A stretch of DNA of 64,000 bases from Ottelia alismoides (GCA_037367405.1 JAZKJV010003275.1:1-64000); one strand, 5' to 3'; shown: positions 12,506-22,882, numbered from the stretch's first letter. Program-made: numbers and translations. The notes: generated from the sequence alone by a model not told the origin.

Positions 12506-12935
12506 TGCAATACCCCAAATATAGTACTACATCTAGTAATCACAAAGTGTGACAGTAACCTATAAATAGAGCGTGCAACAATTAGATAAGACCAAGTCCA
12601 ATAAATTGTCTAGGTTTATAATCATCGATAACAGATCAAGTCTATGATCTTGGACATTACAGATTGTATCAGAGGTGAAGCCACCACTACTAATAGGAAT
12701 AGGTCATGGATCATGGTGCAACGAGGACACATTGCGAAATAAGTGGAGGTAATTGTCGCACCCAAAATATAGTATCACATCCAGTAACCAAAAAACATGG
12801 TAGTAACTTATAAGTAGTGGGGGTTACTACTGATTACTTGGGACTTAAGTATTTTGGGTTGTGACTAAAGGGCTCCAGTTGAGCTCAAACCCAACAAGTT
12901 GTCTGAGCCAGTAATCCCTGATAACGGACTGGGCA
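12506..12935 (+). mobile_element. TRIM-like miniature LTR retrotransposon
   Basis: Two related direct repeats start TGCAATACCCCAAATATAG (12506) and TGTCGCACCCAAAATATAG (12754). The first ends ACA at 12661. It is followed at once by GATTGTATCAGAGGTGAAG, close to the tRNA-Met primer site TGGTATCAGAG. The roughly 92-bp internal part ends with a purine-rich tract (AAATAAGTGGAGGT, 12738-12750) next to the second repeat. LTR of about 156 bp, primer site, tiny non-coding interior, purine tract and second LTR is the architecture of a terminal-repeat retrotransposon in miniature. The second LTR is diverged and appears cut off near 12935, where gypsy sequence begins. Confidence 0.65.
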
Positions 12936-12941
12936 TGGAGC

Positions 12942-13702
12942 CCCGGCAACGGCGCCATTCTGATAGCGCGTGAATCCGCTAGACTTTGTTTGATGAATTA
13001 ATTCAATTATTTATGCCGTTGTCCCCTAAACAAATTCGGATGAAATCAAGAAAAATCAACCACGGAATAAATCAATCAAAAATATGGCATAATTATTTTT
13101 ATTACCCTGGTATAACTCCCAGAATCGAACACAAGGAACATGTAAAAACTTGACAGTTAAAAAAATAAAAAGGAATTTTTTTAGTGTTCTTTTTATGTTT
13201 TTATCTTTTGTTTTTGTGTGGTTGTGGATCATTCAAACTCGAAAAGTTCATATCGAAGGATCCATCATCTGCCAGTGTCGAGCAGCTCCTGGTAACTCAT
13301 CTCTTGCTTCATTTGTGCCCATTTTTTGATGAATGTGGTGCTGCAATCTTGTTCGTTGTTTCATGTGCATACGGAGGAGAATCGAAAGCAGCCCCCATTT
13401 TGATTGGTCGGACACCACCTGTTAGAAAATTGGAAGAAAATAAGAACGGAGAATTTAACGTGGAATCTTACTCCGTGAGGAGCGGGATGAAATCACGGGA
13501 GAAGCCTTCAAAGGGGCATGTTATGCATTGTACTTTTTCGTCTGTTACAGGAGGTCTGGGGCTTCTTATATAGCTTTTACAGGGTCTCCAAGCCCCACCA
13601 CTGGACGATGTGAGACAAACTGTTGGATGGGGTAAATGGATCCTGGAGGAATCCATTTACCTATCTCTCTCATAACTGACACATACATCAAATACTCCAA
13701 CA
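12942..13702 (-). mobile_element. Ty3/gypsy LTR with adjacent tRNA-Asp primer binding site
   Basis: On the minus strand the sequence TGGCGCCGTTGCCGGGG (plus positions 12942-12958) is the well-known tRNA-Asp primer site of several plant gypsy lineages. Directly before it the LTR ends TATCA. Following the LTR back gives a start of TGTTGGAGTATTTG at 13702, so the LTR is 12961-13702 (742 bp, TG..CA). The interior is cut after about 20 bp beyond the primer site by the miniature element. A 129-codon plus-strand frame (13184-13573) inside the LTR has no known domain and is probably chance. Confidence 0.75.
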
Positions 13703-14938
13703 CCACCCTAGCAATCCGCTCATGTAATTCGCTTGATCACAGTAACGAACCTCGAGCCTCTTCTTCTACTCTCCATCAATAAGAGGAGGTCGAGGAGAAA
13801 CTGTAGGGCCAAACTGTGAGGCAGAAGGTGGTATGGATCTCGAGTTATAACCAATGGCGGAGGTGCGCCATTATCACCGAAGCTCCGCTCGGACGCAGTA
13901 CAGGCTGATGGCGCATCGGAGAAGGAAGCACAAGCGCGGGGCACGTGGGAGCAGCCCAACCACTCGATCAAAGGAGTGCCTCATGTGTATCGGGCACTTT
14001 GGGTATTTTACAAACTATCACCCACGACTTTTGGATATTTGTGCCACTTAACTACTTGGGCCTTTTTAGTATTAAAACTATTGCTTTTTCTTGGATTTAG
14101 TCCAAAACATTGAAAACTTGGTAATTAATCCTTTCTTATTTTCGCATGATGTCAGCTTGTATTAACCCTAACTTTTAAACTTGATTATGCATTTTTTTAG
14201 GATATTGTTGGAATCAATTAGATTTATTTTTGTGAAACTGGAGCTTTTTTATTCGGAATTCATCTGCGTGTTATTTGTTGATTATTTAGATTTAGGAAAA
14301 AATCTAGTACATCATCACTTAGTAAACAAAACCCTCTTCGATTGCCAATTTCAACCTACATTTTAATTAAAAAATACCCTTAACTTTTAGGTATTTTATT
14401 TTTATTAAGCACTAATTGTGATATTTTGCAAATTTCTTTGGGCACATTAATCACCTATTTACAGTCTATTACCTCATATATAGCTTGCTAAATTAATTAC
14501 TAATATTTTTTTATTAAAAATAAAAAAGATCATAGTTTTCATTGGAAAAATCATTTTTAATTTCATTACTTGTAAAAAAACCGAAAAAGTCAACAAATGT
14601 GTATCTCCTTTAGGCGCAAAAAGCCCTTGATAAATAATTCACAAATTCACGTACTTCCACCTAAAAGTCCAATTGAAAACCTTCCATATTTTCTATAAAA
14701 ATTAACGAAATTTAAAATCAGAAAACAAATGCACATTAGCATTTGCATCTGTATTCGTATTTGAAAACGGACGAAGATATGGTAGTATATAGATCCTATC
14801 CTTACCTATATCATCTCTGTATCCGATCCCAACCCATGAAACACACCGGTAGAAAAGTTGCAAAAGTATACTCCACCAAATACCACCAAATACTGCTGCC
14901 TATGTCAATATTGGAAAAGACTCCAATCTTTTGAACAA
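13703..14938. other. Interval with no recognised gene
   Basis: Short frames at 13854-14051 and 14743-14934 carry no recognisable domain. The sequence from about 14060 is AT-rich. Confidence 0.3.
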
Positions 14939-15260
14939 AGAGGATCCCCTGCTGTGTTACAACACTTGCTGTTAGACAAGGATCCATCCGATGGGGATCT
15001 GATAGAAATCGGATCCTCTGTCGTAATACAGCAGGTGTTGTATTTTAGTGGACCGTTCAGTCGAGATCGGATGACTCTTCTAAGGGCCTGCAACCAAACA
15101 GGCCCTAAGAGACCGGGGATAGTCGACCCCCTATGAAGGTCATCCGATCACGATCTAGCTCTGACATTCCTCGTAGGGGGCTGTCCTACGAGGGTCATCC
15201 GTTCCTCATCGGACGGATCCCTGCGTCAGAGCTGTGCAGTAGCACAGCAGAGGATCCGTC
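14939..15260. mobile_element. MITE with AGGATCCnCTGCTGTnTTAC termini
   Basis: The left end AGGATCCCCTGCTGTGTTAC (14941-14960) is an inverted match to the right end GTAGCACAGCAGAGGATCCG (about 15239-15258). An internal copy of the same motif (GGATCCTCTGTCGTAATACA) lies at about 15012-15031, and a local GGGCCTG..CAGGCCC hairpin at 15085-15107. Related CTGCTGTAAATGGCA and GGATCCTCT ends occur in the MITEs at 20377-20554 and 20586-21011. No coding capacity. Confidence 0.6.
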
Positions 15261-15643
15261 CTCTCATTTGAAAGCTTAGTTCGTTCATGCGCATCTTAAT
15301 CACATCTTAAAAATTCCCATCTAATCAATGGACTTCAATTATCGGCATATATTCCTTACCAGCACGGTCACAATCAAATTATTAACGATAATAATTAATG
15401 GCCACCGACATGCGGCCATCCATGAAATTTACGTCGATATTAATTTCACAGGAATTCCATGATGCCTCGTACATTATATATGTCATCAGCACATTCACAT
15501 TGTCGGATCAAAGATTCCAGCAATTTAAGTCATCTCCTAGAATTTCAATTGGTCTCACTCGAACGCAAGACTTTCTACATAATTAAGAGAATTTACATTT
15601 GGATTGACGGACATGTTTCTAGGGTTATATATATATATATATA
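15261..15643. other. Interval with no recognised gene
   Basis: AT-rich; ends in a short (TA)n tract that forms the target duplication of the next MITE. Short overlapping frames at 15398-15644 have no domain. Confidence 0.3.
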
Positions 15644-16029
15644 GGGTAAAATGGGGCTGCCCCTTTGGAGTAGCCAACTTGGCTATTCTCACCCCTATTT
15701 TTCTCTCATTTTTTATTTCTTTAGAAAATAAAAATTTGTATATTCATCACTATATCAATCTAACATTTTTTAAAATTTCGTCAGAAACAGATACTCCTAT
15801 GCCCTCCATCCAGACATCGATTTTTTAACGTTCGCAGGATTTTTTAAATCGACCCTATTTAGATGGAGGCCGTAGGAGTCTATGTTTTTGACGAAATTTT
15901 AAAAGAATGTTAGAGAGATATAATGATGAGTTTACACATTTTTATTTTCCAAAGAAATAAAAAAATGATGGAAAATAGGGGTGGGAGTAGCCAAGTTAGC
16001 TACTCCCAGGGGGCAGCCCCATTTAACCC
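15644..16029. mobile_element. Hairpin MITE, GGGGCTGCCCC-end type (copy 1)
   Basis: Ends GGGTAAAATGGGGCTGCCCC (left) and GGGGCAGCCCCATTTAACCC (right) are inverted repeats, and the inverted arms continue inward to a central core with GAAACAGATACTCCTATG.CCTCCATCCAGA and its reverse complement. Nearly the whole 386 bp can fold into one hairpin. The flanks ATATATATA and ACATATATA agree with a 9-bp target duplication (8 of 9). There is no coding capacity; the frame across the left arm is fortuitous. Confidence 0.85.
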
Positions 16030-16050
16030 ACATATATATATATATATATA

Positions 16051-16436
16051 GAGTGGCGATCCTGTGAGATGGGGATTCTGTGAGATGGTGAGATGGGTAA
16101 TCTCAACCACCCATTTTACCATCGTTCACGACATGAAACCTGGGGGGATTTAGATAGAATAATGAGTGAAACACGTGTTTCAAATTTCAAGTAAAAAAAA
16201 CACCCCTAACATGTCCATCTAGAGGGGGTCGATTTCAGCAATTCTGAGACCGTTAAAATTTGACAGTCTTGATGGAGGGGATAGAAGTCTTGAATTAAGT
16301 TGATTTTGGAATAGCACCATGATGGTATATAGTGATCTAAATCCCCCCAGGTTTCATGCCGCGAAGGATAGTAAAATGGGTGATTGAGATTACCCATCTC
16401 ACCATCTCACAGAATCCCCATCTCACAGGATCGCCA

Positions 16437-16440
<4 letters not shown>
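16051..16440. mobile_element. Hairpin MITE, GAGTGGCGATCCTG-end type
   Basis: The left arm GAGTGGCGATCCTGTGAGAT and the right arm ATCTCACAGGATCGCCACTC are exact inverted repeats, and the match extends about 80 bp inward. The loop region contains GTCGATTT, ACCGTTAAAA and GATGGAGG, so the core resembles those of its two neighbours although its ends are unrelated. It is bordered on both sides by (TA)n, compatible with an ATATATATA 9-bp target duplication. No coding capacity. Confidence 0.85.

Positions 16441-16497
<57 letters not shown>
16439..16497. repeat. (TA)n microsatellite
   Basis: About 29 uninterrupted TA units between two hairpin MITEs. Smaller (TA)n tracts border the same MITEs at 15626-15643, 16032-16050 and 16898-16912, and another lies at 19158-19182. 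Reading frames made of Ile-Tyr repeats across this tract are not genes. Confidence 0.95.
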
Positions 16498-16498
<1 letters not shown>

Positions 16499-16884
16499 AT
16501 TTAATGGGGCTGCCCCCTGGGGGCAGCCAACATGGCTGCCCCGCCCCATATTTCCGAGGTTTTTTTTTATTTTTTTTGAAAAATAAAACCATGTAAATTC
16601 ATCCCTATATCCCTCCTACATGTCATTCGAATTTCGTCAGAAACAGAGACTCCTACGGCCTCCATCGAGATGGTGTCGATTTAAAAAATCCTGTTACCGT
16701 TAAAAAATAACTGTCTGGATGGAGGCTGTAGGAGTCTTTGTTTCCGACGAAATTCGAATGGCATGTAGGAGGGATATAGGGATGAATATACATGGTGACA
16801 TTTTTTGAAAAAAAATAAAAAAAGCGTCGAAAATGGCGCGGGGGCAGCCATGTTGGCTACCCCTAGGGGGCAGCCCCATTAACC
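16498..16884. mobile_element. Hairpin MITE, GGGGCTGCCCC-end type (copy 2)
   Basis: The left end is GGATTTAATGGGGCTGCCCC and the right end GGGGCAGCCCCATTAACC. The arms hold AGCCAACATGGCTGCC and its complement, and the core is CAGAAACAGAGACTCCTACG with its reverse complement at 16732-16751. Same family as copies at 15644 and 22124. The left flank is TA-rich and the right flank CT-rich, so a target duplication cannot be verified. Confidence 0.85.
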
Positions 16885-16922
16885 TCTCTCTCTCTCTATA
16901 TATATATATATATGATATCTTT

Positions 16923-17885
16923 CAAATGGGACATGGTCCTTCCATCCTTAAGGAAGGCCAATTATGTTGTCTGTTGGATCTTTACAATCTTTCCATCTAC
17001 GGTTGAAAAGAAAACCACATTATAAATTCAAAACCACTTATCTTATGAGTGTCACACCATCTAAAAATAGAATTAGTTTTTTCATAGGCAACATATCTAC
17101 GGATATTATGCACAATATAATTTCCGAAATTAACTATTACGAGTCCATCATATCAATATTTCATTCCAGATGACGATACATAATATTAATGTATAGCATC
17201 TACGTACTACATTTGTATCTTAAAATATTTTAATATTAATGTATTGATACATAATATCAATATTTCATTCCTAGTGACGATATATAATATTAATGTATAG
17301 TATCATATCAATATTTTAAAAACAGCAGTTGCTTAGTAGAAGGACAATTTCTTTTGTATTTCATAATAATAATGTATAGCATCTACTACTACAATTGTAT
17401 ATTAAAATATTATTTTATATAATACATACGTCTAATATATACCAAATCCACCCATTTCAAGTATCTTTTCTACCCTCTCTAACTAAATTACCTTTTTGAC
17501 AAAATGTCATCATTAGACATCCCATAAATTTAGGAACTAATAGTTAAATCCCTTCCTTAAAATAGCAACAGTTTTGTACGGAAGTATTTTATTTTGTACA
17601 ATATCTTCCTAACATCTCAGAATCATGTCTCGCTTTTGTATTTTAAAATTTATTTTTGTAGAATATGTATCTTCTTTTGTATACCAAATCCCACATTCTT
17701 AACTCATTGTGTCATATTTTTATTTGCGAAATGTCCTTATTAGAACTCCCATAAATTTAGGAATCGACGGTTATTGCAAATCCGGTTTTGTATAATAGGG
17801 TGGTTTTAATCACATCCGTTGAAAGTGGATCTAATGGTCAGATTGTTTGGCCTTCCTTAGAAATGGAAGGACCATGTCTCATTTG
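16923..17885. mobile_element. Non-autonomous DNA transposon with about 60-bp terminal inverted repeats
   Basis: The left end CAAATGGGACATGGTCCTTC and the right end, read on the opposite strand, CAAATGAGACATGGTCCTTC are inverted repeats. The match continues through CCAT..TAAGGAAGGCCAA to about 60 bp. The 960-bp element is AT-rich inside with repeated ATAATATTAATGTAT segments and has no transposase frame. A target duplication is not clear, so the superfamily is not assigned; the long TIR suggests a Mutator-like origin. Confidence 0.7.
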
Positions 17886-18314
17886 ATATATGGTCTCGTG
17901 TATTATATATGTCATCATGTACTATGGTCTCTTCCCCTTGTTAGCTATGTACGTGCTTGGAATTAATCGCAAGTTAATTAGAATGACATTCGTCAAGGCA
18001 GACTCGAGATTATAATCTGAACGCCTTATACAGTGGACATTCCAGAGAGATTGGAAGAAGAATACTTAGTTAGTTCAGATTGATGGAAAAATATATTTAG
18101 ATTTATGCTTCCCAGGTCATGGTTTTTAATCAAATTTTCATGGTCTTATTATATTATTATGTTAAGCTTGGACCAAGAAAAATCAAATCATAGCATAATC
18201 CAGCTTATATCATAGCATGGTGACATATTATTTGTCTCTTCCACTTGAAATGATAACTATATCCTTGGGAATTTAATTGTAATACATATTAAAAAATTGT
18301 ATTCTTCTTGGATG
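17886..18314. other. Interval with no recognised feature
   Basis: AT-rich, without a convincing frame or repeat. Confidence 0.3.
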
Positions 18315-19072
18315 CACTATAAGAAAAACAAGTTGTGGCTACAAAATTATGCACACGGACGTGGGGCTTGTGGCCACATAATTGAGCTCTGACAACAACA
18401 CGTCGTAGCCAGTAGCCGTAGTTACAAGTATCGTCACGAGAGTACTCTAACCACGAATATGTCGTGGTCACTACAAGTGACCACATAACTTGTCGTGGCC
18501 ACAGCTCTTGTATGAATATCCTGTTTAGATATTTGAATACTTTGGCCACTGAATTATAGCTACGAGAAACTAGTGGTCACACAATTATCGTGGCCACAAG
18601 TTCCCGTAGCTACGAGAACTAGGCAGTCTCGAAATTATTTGAACAGTCATGTACAATAAGGAAGCTAAGTTGAAGATTTATAATTCCAGAAAAAATGCAC
18701 GATTATGTTCATTTCATTGCCTATGTTTTAAATCCAGGATGTTCGATCTGTTTTTTTATCAGCATACTAGAAGAAAAACAAGTTGTGGTCACATAATGTG
18801 GCTACGGAAACTTGTAGTCATGATAATTGCATGGCCACTAGTTTTTCATAGCTACAATTCCGTGGTCAAAGTCTTCAAAGATGCAAGAGGATATTCATGC
18901 TAGAACAGTAGTCACGATAACTTCTGTGGTTACTTTAGTGACAATGACATATTCGTGGATAGAGAACTCTCGCGACAAACTTGTGGCTACGGTTATATAC
19001 CAAGAAGTGTTGTGACTAGAGCCTAATCTCTACATCCATTGACTTATGCTATAACTTGTTTTCCTTATAGTG
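18315..19072. mobile_element. CACTA non-autonomous element(s) with GTGGCCAC/GTGGCTACG subterminal repeats
   Basis: The left end CACTATAAGAAAAACAAGTT at 18315 is matched by the right end AACTTGTTTTCCTTATAGTG at 19053-19072. A second, slightly mutated left end (TACTAGAAGAAAAACAAGTT) lies at 18765; it and the right end are flanked by the same 3-bp GCA (18762-18764 and 19073-19075), the target-duplication size of CACTA elements. So 18765-19072 is probably one short element and 18315 the end of an older partner. Many GTGGCCAC and GTAGCTACGA motifs in both orientations fill the subterminal zones. No transposase is encoded. Confidence 0.75.
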
Positions 19073-19075
19073 GCA

Positions 19076-19150
19076 GGTTGTTCGATCTAAAAATCATTTT
19101 AGCTGTATTTTAACAAGCATTTATCTCTGCATGTTTAGATAATAAATCTG

Positions 19151-19182
<32 letters not shown>

Positions 19183-20300
19183 GTGCAGAAATTGGTCTTC
19201 TAGCATGTATAAATTTTTTTTCATTTTTTCAGATTTTATTAAAAAAGTATTGCTTTTAAAAAATTAGTTTCTTTCATTTACCAACTGTTTACTTAGTAAA
19301 ACCACAAGAATCATGCAGGTATACTGATAAAAAAAACACCAGATAAATATTTTTATATTCCTGCTTAATTAATACTTCTTACATGGCTAAAAAATCCATT
19401 TCTTTTTTGCTTTTTACTGCAACTAAATTTATTTTAGGTAAATTTTGCATTCATAATAATTGTATGATTAATCATGGAATAATTGAAAAGTTTTTTAAAA
19501 GTACAAAAAAATCATTTGCCTTTCAAGTATGTATTTACTTGGATTTTAAGAGAATTTATGGTTACATTATTGAAGCAGCCTATACATGAACCTGCAGGAC
19601 TTGTGACCCATTCTGAACCCAACAAACCCCAACTCTGATGCTGACCTCTTACCCATAATACCAATGCCACATCAACTCACACCTACAAATCCATCCCAAT
19701 GTTATCTATCCCAAGCCAAACAAGGCCAACTGCTTGGTAATTAATGCCATGTTCCCTTGCTAATTAACCACGTACGGTTAAACCTGCACCCATGTTCATG
19801 CACATGCAGCTCATATATCGCCACGTCCAGGTTTTGAATTGGCTGTGCACTGGAATTTGGACTTTGAGGTGGACAGCATTGAATGATTAGGGCATCATCT
19901 GGAGATCTTCCCTGCATGGCTGGAAATCGACGAAGCTGCCATGCATGCATTGCTTGATTTGGTGAGATGGATTTCAAAAGCTAGGGCATGCAACTTTTGA
20001 CCTTAGGGTTAGCAGGATTTGCTGTTTTATATGGTACTGCTCTCTTGTTTGACTGATCAGAGGAAGATGAGGATATTTTCCATCTGATCACGCGGCTCGA
20101 GGTACAGATCTGATATTCCCTCGTTAGTTAGGTAGGCCGAGAAGATTTCTTTGGACCGACCCTGTTCATTTGCGATGCTTTCTTGTGCAGTCGAGGAAAC
20201 AGGTTTGTTTATGCAGCTGTGAAGAAAAAACTGGAGGAAAAAATCTGACCAATTTCTTCAAGGCCCCGTTAGGGTACAGATAGCTGTACTACAATGGGAC
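19076..20300. other. Interval with no recognised gene
   Basis: It contains a (TA)n tract at 19158-19182. A minus-strand 78-codon frame (19741-19977) and a plus-strand 68-codon frame (19383-19589) have no recognisable domain. Confidence 0.3.
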
Positions 20301-20376
20301 GCTACAACAAAATAGGTTTATATATAATGATGTTTTTTTTAAAAAAAACGTCACTGTATCGTCCGTTGTTCTAGAA

Positions 20377-20554
20377 AGGATCGCCTGTTGTACAGCAGAC
20401 CCTGCTGTAAATGGCAGAGTCGTCCGATCAAATGGACGACCTTGAGATGCGAGCCCATTATCCCCGGCCCCCTCTACAGGTCGTCCGATTCTCATCCGAG
20501 GGACCACCTGAATTACAGTACCGGGTGTAATTGCCATTTACAGCAAAGGATCCG
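20377..20554. mobile_element. Nested MITE with CTGCTGTAAATGGCA arms
   Basis: AGGATCGCCTGTTGTACAGC and CTGCTGTAAATGGCA on the left are answered by TGCCATTTACAGCAAAGGAT on the right. The middle holds CGTCCGATCAAATGGACGAC-type self-complementary sequence. Related to the MITE at 14939-15260 by its GGATCC and TACAGCAG motifs. Non-coding. Confidence 0.55.
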
Positions 20555-20585
20555 TTCCCTGATGTTCAGACATACAAATGAGGTT

Positions 20586-21011
20586 TGCATACAGAGATAG
20601 GATCCTCTGATGTAACTAGAGTTATAGCAGAGATGATGTAATGTCTTTTTATTTTTTCTTGGAAATCCGATCTCAAAATCTAACCTTATAATTTAATCTT
20701 ATATCAATGTTCTACATATCCTCCAAATTTTGCTTCAATCAGAGCTTATTTGTTGTTTTATCTTAACAGACACATTTGATCAAAAAATAAGCCATTAAAA
20801 TACCATTTAAAAAGATCCGATCATTAAACTATTAAGATAAAATGGCAAGTAAGCTCGGATTGAAGCAAAATTTGAAAGATGTGTAGATCATTTATCTAAA
20901 ATTCATCTGTAAAGTTAGATTTTAGGAAGAATTCGCAAATAAAATAAAATAAAATTTATTACAACACCTCTAATGTAACTCTAGTTACAATAGAGGATCC
21001 TCTCTGTTGCA
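20586..21011. mobile_element. Nested hairpin MITE with GGATCCTCTGnTGTAACTAG arms
   Basis: The left arm GGATCCTCTGATGTAACTAG and the right arm CTAGTTACAATAGAGGATCC are inverted repeats. The complementarity continues through an inner pair (TCCAAATTTTGCTTCAATC at about 20718 and GATTGAAGCAAAATTTGAAA at about 20858), so almost the full 425 bp can form a hairpin. Non-coding. Confidence 0.7.
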
Positions 21012-21744
21012 TACAACTAGCATTATTGTGGGATACTTGGTTGATGTGAGCCGTATTATGTTGTACATTATCAGATCTCTCTTCCATTATCAGATCTCTC
21101 TTCGAGACATGGCTTCTGTAAGTCTTTTCACCGCTTTCATGTAATTTTGGGGCATACATCATCACGGATGTTTCCCTCCTTTTTGGATGCAAAAAAGCAT
21201 CTGTTGTTAAATAACGATGACGGCATTATTCTAAATGAAATTAATTTTTGTATTTGAAATTAACGACGAATGTCATATCCATTGACACGTCATCATATAG
21301 CAACTCTTGTCTGTTGTCATTTTTCAAAAATTTAGCTGATCACCACAGTTTTCTAGCTCAAAACTTTAACGATGATTAATTAAAATTTTGAAAAAATAAT
21401 AATGGATAAGCATTATTATATCGATTGTCGCTACTGGTGTCAAAACAGATTTGACATTCATAGATGATTGCATGTATAAAAAGTATTTTTACATGAATGT
21501 TGTCTTATAGATTGAACAACGGACGATATAGTGACGGTTTTTCAAAAAAGTGTCACTGTAGACGAATTTTGTTGTAGCAGAACCCTCTCTTCTACAGTAC
21601 GTATTAATTGATTCCATGTTCTAAATGCCTACTCTTGATAAGGTTGAGAACTTGAGACTCCGAATGGGTTCGACCCTAAGATTAGATTTCGACGTCCCTT
21701 GATTTGAATCCCACCATATATTTCAAGATGGATGAGCAATGAAT

Positions 21745-21880
21745 GGATTGGAACTGTTCAGTGTAGCCCGAAGCCGTTTGATAAAGATCGAGCGTTCCAA
21801 TTGGTAAGAGCTTTGAAAAACACGAAATCTGGATTTCACGTGAACCGCTCAATCTTGATCGAGCGACTCCGAATTAGTGA
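21745..21880. repeat. Decayed member of the GATCGAGCGGTTCACGTGA MITE family
   Basis: It contains AAGATCGAGCG, CACGTGAACCGCTCAATCTT and GATCGAGCGACTCCGA, which match the better-preserved MITE in the anion-channel intron (43301-43500). Both arms are diverged. Confidence 0.5.
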
Positions 21881-21891
21881 CGAGTTACAGC

Positions 21892-22874
21892 TAAGGCTGT
21901 CAGAAATTTCTCAGGTTCAACATTCGCTCAGATTCAGCTTGTTAAAAGTTCGATTCAGATTCGATTCGAAAATAAACGAACCGAACCTGAACACGAGTTT
22001 GGGCTCGATTAAATAAACGAACCGAACCTCAAAAACATAGGTTCGCTTAGGTTCGGCTCGTTAAAAGTTCGATTATATACACACATACATATATAGAAGT
22101 ATATATACATACATATTGTATATGGGTTAAATGGGGCTGCCCCTGGGGGAGCTAACTTGCCCCCCCCCCCCCCCCGCCACATTTCGTCCGTTTTTTTTAT
22201 TTTTTTTGAAAATTTCTTCCGTAAAATTCCATCACTATATCCCTATATTATGTCATTAAAATTTCGTGCGAAACAGAGACTCCTACGGCCTCATCCAGAT
22301 AGTCATTTTTTAACGGTAACAAAATTGCTAAAAACGACCATGTCTGGATAGAAGTCGTAGGAGTCTCTGTTTCGCACGAAATTTTAATGATATAATATAA
22401 GGATATATTGATGAAAATCCACGGAAGAAATTTTCAAAAAAAATAAAAAAACCGGATGAAATAGGGCGGGGGAGCCAAGTTAACTCCCCCCATGGGGCAA
22501 CCCCATTTTACTCTATTGTATATATACAAGGAAAAAATACATTCTATATTAACATAACGTCATTCACTTATTTTTTCAAACCCATCCAATCATCCACTCC
22601 CTAAAGTCCCTATTCCCTATTCCCGAAACCCTACAAAATCCTCCCCCTGCAACTGCGGTTTTTCCCTTTGAACAGAAACGTATGCACATCATTTATTCTT
22701 AAACGAACCTTTAACGAGCCGAATCGAACCTTTACAAACCTTACCCTAGCCGAGCCGAACCTGATTACAGTTTTCATTTTATCGAGTCGAACTGAGTCCG
22801 AATCTGAAAGTACGTTAGACGAGCCGAACCGAGCCTGGGTTGGTTCGCTCAAGTTCGGCTCATTTACACCCCTA
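21892..22874. mobile_element. Non-autonomous hAT element with exact 8-bp target duplication
   Basis: The element is flanked by GTTACAGC at 21884-21891 and 22875-22882, an exact 8-bp duplication as in hAT insertions. The right end on the opposite strand begins TAGGGGTGTAAATGAGCCGA, a familiar plant hAT terminus; the left end TAAGGCTGTCAGAAATTTC is its decayed partner. Subterminal regions hold many GGTTCGGCTCG/CGAGCCGAACC repeats in both orientations. It is interrupted by a hairpin MITE at 22124-22514. No transposase is encoded. Confidence 0.85.
22124..22514. mobile_element. Hairpin MITE, GGGGCTGCCCC-end type (copy 3), nested in the hAT
   Basis: The left end GGGTTAAATGGGGCTGCCCC and right end GGGGCAACCCCATTTTACTC are inverted repeats. 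The core CGAAACAGAGACTCCTACGG and its complement (about 22358-22377) are present. The flanks ATTGTATAT at 22115-22123 and 22515-22523 form an exact 9-bp target duplication, typical of Mutator-like elements. A run of 16 C lies at 22160-22175 in the left arm. Confidence 0.9.
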
Positions 22875-22882
22875 GTTACAGC

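Larger units (their letters stand above)
20301..21578. mobile_element. TIR DNA element (GCTACAACAAAAT ends) carrying nested MITEs
   Basis: The left end GCTACAACAAAATAGG and the right end TTTTGTTGTAGC are inverted repeats; further in, CGTCACTGTATCGTCCGTTG (left) matches CAACGGACGATATAGTGACG (right), giving a TIR of about 70 bp. The right part (21200-21560) shares ATTTGAAATTAACGACGAAT and neighbouring sequence with 23400-23700. Two smaller MITEs sit inside, so the original element was about 700 bp. The termini resemble CACTACAACAAAA CACTA ends but the outermost bases differ and no clear 3-bp duplication was found. Confidence 0.7.

Noticed and set aside
13184..13573. 129-codon plus-strand frame as a gene
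   Set aside because: It lies wholly inside a gypsy LTR and has no recognisable domain.
16356..16596. Reading frames on both strands across the (TA)n tract encoding Ile-Tyr repeats
   Set aside because: Pure dinucleotide repeat translated in all frames; flanks are MITE arms, not gene sequence.
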